The position numbers were made by a program, and so were the translations under genes. Shown here piece after piece: positions 1 to 9,088 of a stretch of 64,000 nt of DNA (position 1 is the stretch's first letter; every line of letters begins with the position of its first letter). This stretch comes from an uncultured Aquimarina sp. (GTDB lineage: Bacteria > Bacteroidota > Bacteroidia > Flavobacteriales > Flavobacteriaceae). The notes under the pieces are model-generated. The model was given only the letters and a program-made list of their open reading frames with translations, searched no databases and had not been told where the DNA came from. The stretch covers positions 186,001-250,000 of the forward strand of contig CANLEM010000006.1 in the NCBI GenBank assembly GCA_947489685.1, written 5' to 3'.

Positions 1-935
1 AGAAAACAGAGATTTTTACAGACCTGGTAGTTTGTAATGGACATCATTCTGTTCCTAGAATTCCAGAATACCAGGGGAGTTTTAAAGGAGAGTTTATACA
101 TTCTCATAACTATAAAAAAGCAGCTCCTTTTACTAACAAAAGGGTATTGGTCATTGGTGGGGGTAACTCTGCATGTGATGTCGCTGTTGAGACTAGTCGA
201 GTTAGTAAAAAAACAAGTATTAGCTGGAGAAGAGGGTATAGGATTATTCCTAAATTCTTTTTTGGCCTACCTTCGGATATTGTGGGAGCGCGTTCTGCGT
301 GGTTACCAATTAAAATAAGGAGTTGGTTTAATGACCGACTTCTGAATATATTACTGGGAAAAAATAAATTATACGGTTTACAAGAAGTAAAAACTAAATT
401 TGGTCAGACCCACCCAACTATAAACGATGAATTGTTGTATAAAATACGTCATGGTAAGGTACATCCAAAGGTTGATATTGAAAAATTAGAGGGAAATACT
501 GTCTATTTTAAAGACGGAACCACCGAAGATGTAGATGTAATTATTGCATGTACCGGTTATATTTTAAAACATTCTTTTTTTGATGAATCCCTTATAGATT
601 ATAGTGATGGACCTGTTCCGTTATATTTAAAAATGTTTCATGCAAACTATCACGATGTGTTTTTTGTAGGGATGTTTCAGCCTCTTGGTTGTATTTGGCC
701 GGGATCAGAATTGCAAAGCAAGATTTTGGCTAATTACTTAGCTGGTGACTGGAAAATTCCATCCAATATAGAGAAGTTATGTGAGCGAGAAGTCACACAC
801 CCACACTATAAACAAATCAATACACCTAGGCACACGATAACAGTAGATTATCATGCATTTAGGAAATCGTTACTACGAGAATTGCCCAAAGATTGGAAGT
901 CTAAACAAACCAAACCCATTTCGCAAAGCGTTTAA
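1..935 (+). CDS. flavin-containing monooxygenase-like protein (3' part)
   Basis: The C-terminal part of an NADPH- and FAD-dependent monooxygenase; the reading frame is open from base 3 and the true start lies before the window. The visible part carries the FMO/BVMO fingerprint FKGEFIHSHNY at about residues 27-37 of the visible protein. It is followed by a second Rossmann nucleotide-binding motif, GGGNSACDVA, which in this family binds NADPH. Near the C-terminus IIACTGY matches the conserved ATG-like motif of FMO proteins. The family oxygenates a nucleophilic N or S atom, or a ketone; the substrate cannot be told from sequence. It ends 74 bases before the M23 peptidase, which has its own promoter-like site, so the two are probably separate units. 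Confidence 0.85.
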   Translation, partial: KTEIFTDLVVCNGHHSVPRIPEYQGSFKGEFIHSHNYKKAAPFTNKRVLVIGGGNSACDVAVETSRVSKKTSISWRRGYRIIPKFFFGLPSDIVGARSAWLPIKIRSWFNDRLLNILLGKNKLYGLQEVKTKFGQTHPTINDELLYKIRHGKVHPKVDIEKLEGNTVYFKDGTTEDVDVIIACTGYILKHSFFDESLIDYSDGPVPLYLKMFHANYHDVFFVGMFQPLGCIWPGSELQSKILANYLAGDWKIPSNIEKLCEREVTHPHYKQINTPRHTITVDYHAFRKSLLRELPKDWKSKQTKPISQSV

Positions 936-956
936 GATGATTTAAGGCGTATTATC

Positions 957-987
957 TTGATAGGCAATATCGCTATTGATATATTTG
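957..987 (+). promoter_or_regulatory. Bacteroidota-type promoter for the M23 peptidase
   Basis: TTG at 957-959, a 20-base spacer and TATATTTG at 980-987 match the Bacteroidota vegetative promoter (-33 TTG, -7 TAnnTTTG). The predicted start of transcription is near 991, about 20 bases before the ATG at 1010. Confidence 0.5.
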
Positions 988-1009
988 ATTTTTATTTTTA
1001 ATCATTTTT

Positions 1010-1702
1010 ATGAATACTCATAGTTTATCGGATTTTTTAGAAAATTGGTCTCAAAATTTTATCCCTGTAGTATCTTCTAAGTTTTCTAAAGAGCATTATG
1101 TGCCTATAGATTTATCAGAAACTAATCAAGTTCTGGATACAATAGACGTATCTTCTTCTAAAGAATTTGAGGAGTATGTTAATACGTATATTAAAGAAAA
1201 CAATGCCCAAGTTGCATATGGAGGATATAACGAGGTACGAGGGATTTATCGAAGGAGCACTCATTTTAACCAAGAAAACCCCGAAACTGAGCGTAATATT
1301 CATTTAGGGATAGATATATGGTGTGATGCGGGAACCGAAATCTTAGCCCCACTAGATGGGAAGGTGCATAGCTTTAAAAACAATACTAATTTTGGAGATT
1401 ATGGACCAACTATTATTCTTGAACATGAATTTAAAGGAATTCAATTTTTTACTTTATATGGTCATTTAAGCTTGTCTTCAATAGAGGATATGGTTGTTGA
1501 TCAAAGCGTAAAAGCAGGTAGTGTGATAGCCTATTTAGGAGATGCATCTGTAAACGGAGATTATGCTCCTCATCTGCATTTTCAAATCATCAAAGATATG
1601 CAAGGTAAAATAGGGGATTATCCAGGAGTTTCAAATAAAAAAGATTTAGAGTTTTATCTTCAAAATTGCCCGAATCCAGAATTGTTACTAAAAATAGAGT
1701 AA
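1010..1702 (+). CDS. M23 family metallopeptidase (LytM domain), no signal peptide
   Basis: A 230-residue protein whose second half is an M23/LytM zinc peptidase domain. The ligand set is visible: H98 and D102 in the HLGID motif, H188 and H190 in HLH, and H152 in the GHL motif. These match the H-x3-D and HxH motifs of LytM, which cleaves peptidoglycan cross-bridges. The odd point is the absence of a signal peptide or membrane segment: the first 90 residues are hydrophilic and look like an extra domain. Either it is exported in an unusual way or it acts on a cytoplasmic substrate. M23 domains of this soluble type occur fused to aminotransferase/kinase proteins in other bacteria (from memory), so a role outside the wall is possible. 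Confidence 0.85.
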   Translation: MNTHSLSDFLENWSQNFIPVVSSKFSKEHYVPIDLSETNQVLDTIDVSSSKEFEEYVNTYIKENNAQVAYGGYNEVRGIYRRSTHFNQENPETERNIHLGIDIWCDAGTEILAPLDGKVHSFKNNTNFGDYGPTIILEHEFKGIQFFTLYGHLSLSSIEDMVVDQSVKAGSVIAYLGDASVNGDYAPHLHFQIIKDMQGKIGDYPGVSNKKDLEFYLQNCPNPELLLKIE

Positions 1703-1864
1703 TTATTAACTTAATATTTGGCAATATCTTTTTTGGTGTATCCCTATTTTCTTTACTGTAAATATACATCTTGCTTTGTGCAGGTGGTGTATCTAATATC
1801 CTAATTAATGTATTGGCGTATGTAAAAAATAATACCTCGTATTATGATGTATTGTTTTTTTATG

Positions 1865-1872
1865 TATATTTG
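1865..1872 (+). promoter_or_regulatory. -7 box directly before padR-like start
   Basis: TATATTTG matches TAnnTTTG and lies 4 bases before the ATG at 1877. No TTG sits at the usual -33 distance. If used, transcription would begin at or next to the start codon. Confidence 0.25.
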
Positions 1873-1876
1873 ATCT

Positions 1877-2215
1877 ATGTATTCAAAAGAACTACTTAAA
1901 GGAACGTTGTCGGTAATTATCTTGAATTTATTGACAGAAAGGGGAAGAATGTATGGTTATGAGATTTTTCAGCAGGTTAAAGAACGATCTGATGGGAAAA
2001 TTTTACTAAAGGATGGCTCGTTGTACCCTGCATTGCAGAAAATGAAAAAAGACGGTTTGCTTTCTTGTGAAGAAGAATACATAGGCAAAAGGGTGAGAAA
2101 GTATTATGTGTTAACCTCAAAGGGAGAAAAAGAGAAGGTGTTACATGTTGAAGAGCTTAAAGATTTTATTGAGACTATAAACAAAGTTATTTTTCCGCAA
2201 TTAAAGACATCATGA
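1877..2215 (+). CDS. PadR family transcriptional regulator
   Basis: A 112-residue winged-helix regulator. The N-terminus (YSKELLKGTLSVIILNLL), the GYEI motif near residue 29 and the DGSLYPALQKMKKDGLL recognition-helix region near residues 46-62 are typical of short PadR proteins (subfamily 1). Its stop codon overlaps the start of the next gene (ATGA, 4 bases), so the two are translationally coupled. In Bacteroidota and Firmicutes such PadR genes usually precede a membrane protein with a HAAS domain, as here, and the pair acts as a repressor with a membrane partner. A TATATTTG box ends only 4 bases before the ATG, which would give a leaderless mRNA. The ligand is unknown. Confidence 0.9.
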   Translation: MYSKELLKGTLSVIILNLLTERGRMYGYEIFQQVKERSDGKILLKDGSLYPALQKMKKDGLLSCEEEYIGKRVRKYYVLTSKGEKEKVLHVEELKDFIETINKVIFPQLKTS

Positions 2216-2820
2216 AATTAACAGAAGAACAGGAGAATCGAATTATTGATATTGTTGATTCTCAGGGATTAAAATTAGAATCATTACGCGATGATATAGT
2301 GGATCATCTATGTTGTGTTGTAGAAAGCGAAATGGATCAGGGAAAATTATTTGAAGCATCACTCGATAGTGCAATAATCGAATTAGCGCCCAATGGTTTG
2401 ATCAATATAGAACGTAAAACATTTTTTTTATTAAACTCGAAACGAATAATTATTATGAAAAAATTTATGTATTTGATAGGTTTTGTGGGGGCATTAACCC
2501 TTACTGTAGGGATCACTTTTAAGATATTATGGTATCCAGGCGCTAATAAACTTTTTACCGTAGGGTTTCTTTTGTTGCTTCTGGTATTTGTGCCAATGTT
2601 AGCTTTTGATAAGTATAAGGTGGCTATTGCAAAAGCGCTTTCTGAGAGGTTAAAAATAGTTTTAGGGTGTGTTTCGGGGATTATTGTAGGATTATCCGGT
2701 TTATTTAAATTTATGCATTGGCCTGGCGCCGAAATATTATTGCTGGCTGGATCTTTTATTTTTGCAGTAGGCTTTTTACCCTTCTTATTTTTTACAATGT
2801 ATAAAAAATCAATAGCATAA
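2212..2820 (+). CDS. HAAS-type membrane protein with two GldL-like repeats
   Basis: A 202-residue protein coupled to the PadR gene by an ATGA overlap. Residues 1 to about 65 are helical and charged and resemble the HAAS domain found in partners of PadR regulators. The rest has four hydrophobic segments arranged as two copies of a helix pair. Each copy carries a similar motif, GITFKILWYPGA at about residues 98-109 and GLFKFMHWPGA at about 162-172. This FK-x3-WPGA signature resembles the first membrane helix pair of the gliding protein GldL. The likely role is a membrane partner or target of the regulator. The HAAS assignment rests on context and composition rather than on a strict motif. Confidence 0.7.
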   Translation: MKLTEEQENRIIDIVDSQGLKLESLRDDIVDHLCCVVESEMDQGKLFEASLDSAIIELAPNGLINIERKTFFLLNSKRIIIMKKFMYLIGFVGALTLTVGITFKILWYPGANKLFTVGFLLLLLVFVPMLAFDKYKVAIAKALSERLKIVLGCVSGIIVGLSGLFKFMHWPGAEILLLAGSFIFAVGFLPFLFFTMYKKSIA

Positions 2821-2874
2821 GGATTTCCCATTTACTGAATGAAGTGATTTTCGTAAAAACATAAATGTAAGAAT

Positions 2875-3708
2875 ATGAAACAGGTGGGTATACTATTATT
2901 CTGTATGATCCTATCGGCTTGTGCAGATAGGACTACAAATTATGAAGAGTTAGCATTATTTCAAGATCATACAGTTCCTGATTTAAAGAAGAAACTGGGT
3001 AATATAGCCAGAGTACTTGTAATACTACCGCATGCTGATGACGAAATAGCTGCTGCAGGCTTAATATTGTACCTAAAGGAAAAAGGAGCAATAACAAATT
3101 TATTAACGCTTTGTGATCATGGAGAACCTCGCGAGAGTGAATTGAAGTGTTCTGTAGAAAAAATAGGATTCGAAAAATTTGAAAATGCAGGTTTTATTAA
3201 CAATAAGTGGGAAGATATTATAGCAAATAAAATTGTATTCTGGAGGGAGAATAAAGATAGTATTAAGAATGTGATACAACGCAAGATTAATGACTATAAA
3301 CCAGATGCGCTTATAACCTATGACTCTAAAATGGGAGCTACAGGGCACCCGGAGCATTTAATTTCGGCCCAAATTGTAGAAAGTATTTTTGAAGAAAGAA
3401 ACAATAACATTAATCATAAGTCAAAATATTTGTTCCAAATTACCTTGCCCAAAAAATTAGAACAGTTTTTAGTAGCAAATACAAAAATGTACAAATTAAC
3501 AAAAGAGCTTAACAAAGAAAACGGGCTTCCTGAACCAAATGTATCTCTAGATATAAAAAAATACTGGCCAATTAAAAATACCGCTGGACATTGTCATCAA
3601 TCACAGATAGGTATCCTAAGAAAAGTTCACCTGGTTTATGAACAAGAAAATTGGATCGATCACATTAATACCTTTCCTAAAGAGTATTATAAGAAATTAG
3701 AGAACTAG
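2875..3708 (+). CDS. PIG-L family deacetylase lipoprotein
   Basis: A 277-residue exported lipoprotein: the signal peptide ends in the lipobox LSAC with Cys16. The PIG-L/LmbE fold is shown by LPHADDE (H53, D55, D56; usually PHPDDE) and by GHPEH at about residues 157-161, the downstream zinc ligand. Enzymes of this family remove N-acetyl groups from sugars, for example GlcNAc-inositol or bacillithiol precursors. The lipid anchor places this one in the periplasm or on the cell surface, so it is unlikely to be the cytoplasmic BshB of bacillithiol synthesis, although bshC lies elsewhere in the window. It stands alone between non-coding regions and its sugar substrate is unknown. Confidence 0.85.
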   Translation: MKQVGILLFCMILSACADRTTNYEELALFQDHTVPDLKKKLGNIARVLVILPHADDEIAAAGLILYLKEKGAITNLLTLCDHGEPRESELKCSVEKIGFEKFENAGFINNKWEDIIANKIVFWRENKDSIKNVIQRKINDYKPDALITYDSKMGATGHPEHLISAQIVESIFEERNNNINHKSKYLFQITLPKKLEQFLVANTKMYKLTKELNKENGLPEPNVSLDIKKYWPIKNTAGHCHQSQIGILRKVHLVYEQENWIDHINTFPKEYYKKLEN

Positions 3709-4040
3709 TAAGAAGCTTTAATAATTGAATTTTTGAAGACTTTAATAGTGTTCGAATATCCAACGAAAATATTTTGTAACCTGTCCCTGAGGTGTTTATA
3801 TCTGCTATATTTGTGTTCTTTATCGATGCAGATATGTTTTTCATCTATATTTTTTACAGTTTTCCAAAAATAAATAACTGATAATCAGTAGTTTAAAGTT
3901 TTTTTAACATTTTTTTTGGTATTTGAGCGAAAAATAAGAGCATTCTGTCTAAAAGTCTGATTATTAGTTGGTGAGATAATTATTTCATAGTATCATTATA
4001 TGGTAAAACCGTAAGTTTTTAACCATAAAGCCCCAATTTT
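3709..4040. other. non-coding region before the two-module exported protein
   Basis: No gene is visible. A TATATTTG box at 3806-3813 without a good -33 partner could start a long leader of about 220 bases for the next gene. A short palindrome, ACTGAT-A-ATCAGT, lies at 3877-3889. The rest is AT-rich without clear structure. Confidence 0.4.
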
Positions 4041-4700
4041 ATGAAACTAGTAGCCTTAATTTTTAGTTTATTTTTATCTCTTTCAATTCTTGCAAATAAT
4101 GAAAACGATCTTACTGTAGAGCAAGATGGTCTTATCGTTGAAGTAATAGATTTTGAAGACGGAGATAAATTAAAGTTGTTCGAAGTTGAAACAGGAGATC
4201 ATATCCTATCTAAATCTTATGCACGTATTGACCTAAGTCAATTACCTGTAGGTTCTTATTTATTAGAAAACAATCAAGGGCAATCTATTATTATAGACCG
4301 CTTAGAAGAAGAACTAATGATTGATGGGGCAATTATTGCAGAGGCAGATGATTTCCTTACGGAAGAAAAAACTGTTGAAGAAAACTATGTTGCTGAAGAG
4401 GTTGCTGTAGATCAAGAAGTAAATATTGAAGAAGAATTTGTTAAGTACCATATAGAATCACAAAAAAACCTATTGTCTATACATAGAGAAGGTAATATGA
4501 TTACTGTGATTGATTTTGAAGAAGGAGATAAATTAAAATTATTTGAAGTTAAGGATACAATTCATGTATTGTCAAAAACTACAAATGTTATAGATTTAAG
4601 TCAATTACCAGTAGGAGTATATGTACTAGAAAATAACAAAGGAAATTCTGTAATAGTAGAGAAGTTTACAGAGGTTCAAAATAATATTACCGAGCTATAA
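4041..4700 (+). CDS. exported protein of two T9SS-sorting-domain-like modules
   Basis: A 219-residue protein with a signal peptide (cleavage near residue 18) and two modules of about 59 residues, residues 34-92 and 154-212, joined by an acidic linker. The modules are about 60% identical (36 of 59 by hand alignment), and each contains VIDFE, GDKLKLFEV, IDLSQLPVG and LENN. The pattern of strands ending in IDLSQLPVGxYxLENN resembles the C-terminal sorting domain of type IX secretion cargo (typically IDLSxLPxGxYxL), yet no cargo domain is present. The DNA of the two modules is also similar, pointing to a fairly recent duplication. Function is unknown; the T9SS resemblance is an inference from pattern, not a family match. 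Confidence 0.7.
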   Translation: MKLVALIFSLFLSLSILANNENDLTVEQDGLIVEVIDFEDGDKLKLFEVETGDHILSKSYARIDLSQLPVGSYLLENNQGQSIIIDRLEEELMIDGAIIAEADDFLTEEKTVEENYVAEEVAVDQEVNIEEEFVKYHIESQKNLLSIHREGNMITVIDFEEGDKLKLFEVKDTIHVLSKTTNVIDLSQLPVGVYVLENNKGNSVIVEKFTEVQNNITEL

Positions 4701-4750
4701 AATATATAATTTGGGGGATTTTAAGCTGATGAGTAATTAGCTTAAAAAAA

Positions 4751-4786
4751 CAACACGGGTCTTTTATTTTTAAAAGACCCGTGTTG
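4751..4786. terminator. bidirectional rho-independent terminator
   Basis: A perfect 16-base-pair stem (4751-4766 with 4771-4786) with a TTTT loop. Seven A bases precede it (4744-4750), giving a U tract on the minus strand. It lies 50 bases after the exported protein gene and downstream of secA, so it can serve both convergent units. Confidence 0.8.
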
Positions 4787-4966
4787 TCGTTATAACTATG
4801 TTGTAAACTTATAATATGATTAACTCTGGTAATTTAGGTTACATCAAAATTTAATAAGTGTATCCCTTCCAATTTAAACGCTACATTTATTTTTTAGAGA
4901 GATCTATAATCTTGTTAAAATATTACTATTAGCCTGTTGTTCATTTAGTTTTTTCGTTCCAAAATT

Positions 4967-5050
4967 CGTCAATTCGAGTGATCTGGCGTTAGACGGATTG
5001 TATCAAGAATAGAATTTGGAGCTAAAAAAGCTGTTCTCGATACAATTTTT
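4967..5050 (+). repeat. degenerate palindromic intergenic repeat (REP-like)
   Basis: The element begins with GTCAATTCGAGTG (4968-4980). It continues with an imperfect hairpin: TTGTATCAAGAA at 4998-5009 faces TTCTCGATACAA at 5034-5045, with an inner AGCT/AGCT stem and a T tract at 5046-5050. From memory, dispersed flavobacterial intergenic palindromes share the words TCAATTCGAGTG and TTGTATCGAGAAC, and this looks like a decayed copy. It could also act as a plus-strand terminator. Only one copy is in the window. Confidence 0.4.
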
Positions 5051-5139
5051 ATTCATTTTGTTACAAAACACCATACGAACTAACACTTTTTTTAATGAAT
5101 GCTTTTTCCCAATAAAAACACATCCAGTTATTAGTACTA

Positions 5140-8100
5140 TTATTCGTTAATAAGCACCCATTCTCCTTTTTCGATTAGTGGGATCGCTTGTTTGTATTTC
5201 ATGGTTTTATTTTCTCCACTCATAACATGTTTGATAGTTACTCTATCGTTACGCCCAATTTTTGGTTGTTCACGAACAATAGTTTCGGTTACTTGCGGTC
5301 GTTGTTGAGTTTCTCCTGCTGCTCTGCTCTGTGCGGCACGCTCATCCATATTTGGTATTTCTTCTTTCGAAGTTTCTAGTTTTTCTTTTCTTCTCACTTG
5401 TCGAGCTTCAGAAATATCCTGAGTGTTACCAGTAGGTAGTTCTCCTTTAAACAAGAACGAAATTACATCTTTGTTTACATCTTCAATCATAGATTTGAAC
5501 AACTCAAAAGCTTCAAATTTATAGATTAATAATGGATCTTTTTGTTCATGAACAGCAAGTTGAACACTTTGTTTCAATTCGTCCATCTTACGTAAATGCG
5601 TTTTCCAGGCATCATCAATAATCGCAAGAGTGATATTTTTTTCAAAATCAGTAATTAACTGTTTTCCTTCAGACTCATATGCCTTTTGAAGATCTGTGGC
5701 TACATTTAGACTCTTAACACCATCGGTAAATGGTACCAAGATTCTTTCATATTTGCTAGATGGATCTTCGTATACTTGTTTGATTACAGGATATGCCATT
5801 TCAGCATTTCGTTTCATTTTATCCTGATAATGATCATATGCCGCTTTATAAATTTCTCCAGCAATTTTTTGCGAATCCATTTTCTCAAACTCTTCAGCAC
5901 TAATAGGGCTACTCATTGAGAAGTAACGGATAAGTTCAAACTCGAAATTTTTGAAGTCCTGGGCGGCCTTATTACTCTCTGTAATCACTTCAGAGGTGTC
6001 GTAGATCATATTAGCCAAATCAACGCGTAAACGTTCTCCAAATAAAGCATGATAACGACGTTTGTATACAACCTCACGCTGCGCATTCATTACATCATCA
6101 TATTCTAATAGTCGTTTACGAACGCCAAAGTTGTTTTCTTCTACTTTTTTCTGAGCCCTTTCAATAGATTTAGAGATCATAGAATGCTGAATTACTTCAC
6201 CTTCTTTTAATCCCATTCTATCCATCATTTTTGCGATACGTTCGGATCCAAATAATCGCATAAGATTATCCTCTAACGATACATAGAATTGAGAACTACC
6301 AGGGTCTCCTTGTCGACCAGCACGACCACGTAACTGCCTGTCTACACGACGAGAATCGTGACGTTCTGTACCAACAATTGCAAGACCACCTGCGGCTTTT
6401 ACTTCGTCACTTAATTTAATATCAGTACCACGTCCTGCCATATTGGTAGCAATAGTTACTACGCCAGGGTTACCTGCTTCGGCAACAATATCCGCTTCTT
6501 TTTTATGAAGCTTTGCATTTAGTACATTGTGTGGTACCTTACGAATGGTTAACATTCGACCTAGCAATTCAGAAATTTCTACAGAAGTAGTACCAATAAG
6601 TACAGGTCTACCAGCATGAGATAATTCTGTAACCTGATCAATAACTGCATTGTACTTTTCGCGTTTAGTTTTGTATACCAAATCTTCCATATCCTTTCTG
6701 GCAATAGGTCGATTAGTAGGTATTTCAACTACGTCTAATTTATAGATTTCCCAAAGTTCACCAGCTTCAGTAACTGCAGTACCGGTCATACCCGATAATT
6801 TACCGTACATACGGAAGTAGTTCTGAAGAGTAACTGTAGCAAAAGTCTGAGTGGCATCTTCAATCTTTACATTTTCTTTGGCTTCAATAGCTTGGTGTAA
6901 CCCATCGCTATATCTACGACCATCCATAATACGACCCGTTTGCTCGTCTACAATCTTTACTTTATTATCCATTACCACATATTCTACATCTTTTTCAAAT
7001 AATGAATATGCTTTTAATAGTTGTCGTAGTGTATGAATACGTTCGCTTTTTACGCTATAATCTCTAAATAGTTCTTCTTTCTTTTCGGCTTCTTCTTCTT
7101 TGGATAATTCTAAATTTTCAATTTTAGCAATTTCCATTCCGATTTGAGGCAATACAAAGAAATCTGGATTTTCTTTACCCGATAGGTATTCAACACCTTT
7201 ATCGGTAAGATCAATTTGATTGTTTTTTTCTTCTATTACATAATACAGGTCTGCATCGATCTTATGCATTTCGCGATTATTATCCTGCATATAGAAATTC
7301 TCAGTTTTTTGAAGCAATAGTTTTACACCTTCTTCACTCAAAAACTTAATTAATGCTTTGTTTTTAGGAATACCGCGATATACTTGAAGCAATTTAAAAC
7401 CACCTTCTTTAGTATCTCCTTCTTTAATGAGTTTTTTGGCCTCTGCTAATACTGTGGTAAGAAATTTTTGCTGTACCGATACAATGTCTGCAATCTTAGG
7501 TTTTAGTTCATCAAATTCATGAATATCACCCTTGGGGATTGGTCCAGAAATGATTAATGGAGTACGTGCATCATCTATCAATACAGAATCTACTTCATCA
7601 ATTATCGCATAATTGTGTGGACGTTGTACCAAATCTTCGGGAGCATGAGACATATTATCACGTAGGTAATCAAAACCAAATTCGTTATTGGTTCCATATG
7701 TGATATCTGCATTGTACGCTGCTCTTCGTTCGGCAGAGTTTGGTCTATGGTTATCAATACAATCTACTGTTAAGCCATGAAACTGAAAAATAGGAGCCAT
7801 CCATTCGCTATCACGACGGGCTAGATAATCATTTACAGTAACTAGGTGTACTCCGTTTCCTGATAATGCATTTAGATATACAGGAAGAGTTGCAACTAAT
7901 GTTTTACCCTCACCAGTTTGCATCTCGGCTATCTTACCTTCATGCATGGCAACACCACCAATTAACTGCACATCATAATGGATCATATCCCATTTTACTT
8001 CTTTTCCGGCAGCATCCCAGCTTGTGGCCCAAATCGCTTTGTCATTATCCAAAGTGATATAATCTTTTGATCCCGAAAGTTCTCTATCATATGTTGAGGC

Positions 8101-8496
8101 AGTAACTTCGATCGCATCATTATTGGCAAAACGCTTTGCAGTTTCTTTTACTACCGCAAAAGCCTCGGGTAAAATATCATCTAATGCTTTCTCTGTGATT
8201 TCGTATGCTTCTACTTTAAGCTTGTCTATTTCTCCATAGATATCTTCCTTTCTATCGATATCCTCTATTGCATCAGCTTCTTCTTTAAGCGCATCAATTT
8301 TGGTATTGATTTCCTTACGTGCCTCGTTTATTTTATTTTTAAATAACTCTGTTTTAGCTCGTAACTCGTCATTCGAAAGGCTTTCAACTGTCTTTTCTGC
8401 TTGCTTGATCAATTCAACTTTTGGCTGAATTTCTTTTATATCTTTTTTGGATTTATCTCCAACAAATACTTTTAATACAGAATCTAAAATTCCCAT
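5140..8496 (-). CDS. secA: preprotein translocase subunit SecA
   Basis: The ATPase motor of Sec protein export, acting at the inner membrane with SecYEG. At 1118 residues it is longer than E. coli SecA (901) because of the insertion typical of Bacteroidota between the DEAD motif region and the second half of NBD1. Walker A MQTGEGKT is at residues 192-199, the DEAD-type motif reads [15 protein letters not shown], and NBD2 shows GTTSVEISE and the GRGTDIKL and [12 protein letters not shown] motifs. The usual zinc-binding CxCx8CH/C tail is missing: after GRND the protein continues with [18 protein letters not shown] and ends in a short basic/hydrophobic tail. This seems usual for Flavobacteriia. 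It has a leader of over 150 bases and is probably monocistronic. Confidence 0.98.
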   Translation of the reverse strand: MGILDSVLKVFVGDKSKKDIKEIQPKVELIKQAEKTVESLSNDELRAKTELFKNKINEARKEINTKIDALKEEADAIEDIDRKEDIYGEIDKLKVEAYEITEKALDDILPEAFAVVKETAKRFANNDAIEVTASTYDRELSGSKDYITLDNDKAIWATSWDAAGKEVKWDMIHYDVQLIGGVAMHEGKIAEMQTGEGKTLVATLPVYLNALSGNGVHLVTVNDYLARRDSEWMAPIFQFHGLTVDCIDNHRPNSAERRAAYNADITYGTNNEFGFDYLRDNMSHAPEDLVQRPHNYAIIDEVDSVLIDDARTPLIISGPIPKGDIHEFDELKPKIADIVSVQQKFLTTVLAEAKKLIKEGDTKEGGFKLLQVYRGIPKNKALIKFLSEEGVKLLLQKTENFYMQDNNREMHKIDADLYYVIEEKNNQIDLTDKGVEYLSGKENPDFFVLPQIGMEIAKIENLELSKEEEAEKKEELFRDYSVKSERIHTLRQLLKAYSLFEKDVEYVVMDNKVKIVDEQTGRIMDGRRYSDGLHQAIEAKENVKIEDATQTFATVTLQNYFRMYGKLSGMTGTAVTEAGELWEIYKLDVVEIPTNRPIARKDMEDLVYKTKREKYNAVIDQVTELSHAGRPVLIGTTSVEISELLGRMLTIRKVPHNVLNAKLHKKEADIVAEAGNPGVVTIATNMAGRGTDIKLSDEVKAAGGLAIVGTERHDSRRVDRQLRGRAGRQGDPGSSQFYVSLEDNLMRLFGSERIAKMMDRMGLKEGEVIQHSMISKSIERAQKKVEENNFGVRKRLLEYDDVMNAQREVVYKRRYHALFGERLRVDLANMIYDTSEVITESNKAAQDFKNFEFELIRYFSMSSPISAEEFEKMDSQKIAGEIYKAAYDHYQDKMKRNAEMAYPVIKQVYEDPSSKYERILVPFTDGVKSLNVATDLQKAYESEGKQLITDFEKNITLAIIDDAWKTHLRKMDELKQSVQLAVHEQKDPLLIYKFEAFELFKSMIEDVNKDVISFLFKGELPTGNTQDISEARQVRRKEKLETSKEEIPNMDERAAQSRAAGETQQRPQVTETIVREQPKIGRNDRVTIKHVMSGENKTMKYKQAIPLIEKGEWVLINE

Positions 8497-8639
8497 AATT
8501 TATGGCGTTGTGTGTTTAATGAGATCTTTATTTCAAAACGAAATAAGTTGAATATCAGGTTGTAAACAGATATTCTTGTCAGGTTTCCAAGCTTGGAATC
8601 ACTGTTATCTCAGGGCTTAAACCCCTATATTATACAATG

Positions 8640-8667
8640 CTTTTCAGGGATATAAATATCCCGAAAA
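8640..8667 (-). other. imperfect hairpin in the secA upstream region
   Basis: CTTTTC-A-GGGATA at 8640-8652 can pair with TATCCCGAAAAG (8656-8667) with one bulged base and a short loop. On the minus strand it lies about 150 bases before the secA start. A second small palindrome, GCGTAAtttACGC, lies at 8671-8683. Either could be part of a leader or of read-through control from the DUF2795 gene. No function can be assigned. Confidence 0.3.
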
Positions 8668-8683
8668 GTGGCGTAATTTACGC

Positions 8684-8710
8684 AAAAAAAAAGCCTCTTG
8701 CGAGACTTTT
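8684..8710 (-). terminator. rho-independent terminator after DUF2795 gene
   Basis: On the minus strand AAAAGTCTCGCAAGAGGCTTTT folds into a compact stem-loop (8689-8710) followed by a run of T (A run at 8684-8692 on plus). It lies about 20 bases past the DUF2795 stop and separates that gene from secA. Confidence 0.75.
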
Positions 8711-8728
8711 AATACTATTTCAATTTTT

Positions 8729-8950
8729 TTAATATTCATCCTCATTCCAAAGATAATCTTCGTCTGTAGGATAATCAGGCCATATTTCCTCTATAGAGTC
8801 ATACGAGTCTCCTTCATCTTCAATTGCCTGTAAATTCTCTACAACTTCCAGAGGTGCTCCAGTACGAATTGCATAATCTATTAACTCGTCTTTTGTAGCT
8901 GGCCAAGGTGCATCACTTAAATAAGATGCTAATTCTAAAGTCCAATACAT
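8729..8950 (-). CDS. DUF2795 domain-containing protein
   Basis: A 73-residue, very acidic protein of unknown function that is strongly conserved in Flavobacteriaceae. The N-terminal half (ELASYLSDAPWPATKDEL, then an amphipathic helix through LEVVENLQAI) matches the DUF2795 fold. The C-terminal half is an acidic tail ending in WNEDEY. It has no signal peptide or membrane segment, so it is cytoplasmic. It has its own promoter-like site and terminator, so it is a single-gene unit placed just upstream of secA in the same direction. Confidence 0.9.
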   Translation of the reverse strand: MYWTLELASYLSDAPWPATKDELIDYAIRTGAPLEVVENLQAIEDEGDSYDSIEEIWPDYPTDEDYLWNEDEY

Positions 8951-8973
8951 ATGTTTACTGGTTTAATTTTTTG

Positions 8974-9003
8974 CAAAAATAATTTTTTAGTTTAAAAAGT
9001 CAA
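8974..9003 (-). promoter_or_regulatory. Bacteroidota-type promoter for DUF2795 gene
   Basis: On the minus strand TTG (9003-9001), a 19-base spacer and TATTTTTG (8981-8974) match the Bacteroidota -33/-7 consensus exactly. Transcription would start near 8970, about 20 bases before the ATG at 8950. Confidence 0.6.
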
Positions 9004-9088
9004 GTAAAAAATTAATTATTTAAACAATAATTATAAGAACGTGATTTTCCGGGTATTTCCCTTACTAATATTGCAGTTCTAAAATTTA

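Larger units (their letters stand above)
4701..5139. other. intergenic region between convergent genes
   Basis: No gene is visible in this 439-base gap. It holds the terminator at 4751-4786 and an imperfect palindromic element at about 4967-5050 (listed separately). The remaining sequence is AT-rich without recognisable signals. Confidence 0.5.

Noticed and set aside
2337..2831. 164-residue open frame on the minus strand
   Set aside because: It lies entirely opposite the HAAS-type membrane protein, is Lys/Asn-rich and has no motif; the plus-strand gene is clearly real.
2875..3708. BshB deacetylase of bacillithiol synthesis
   Set aside because: It has a signal peptide and lipobox, so it is outside the cytoplasm, whereas BshB acts inside.
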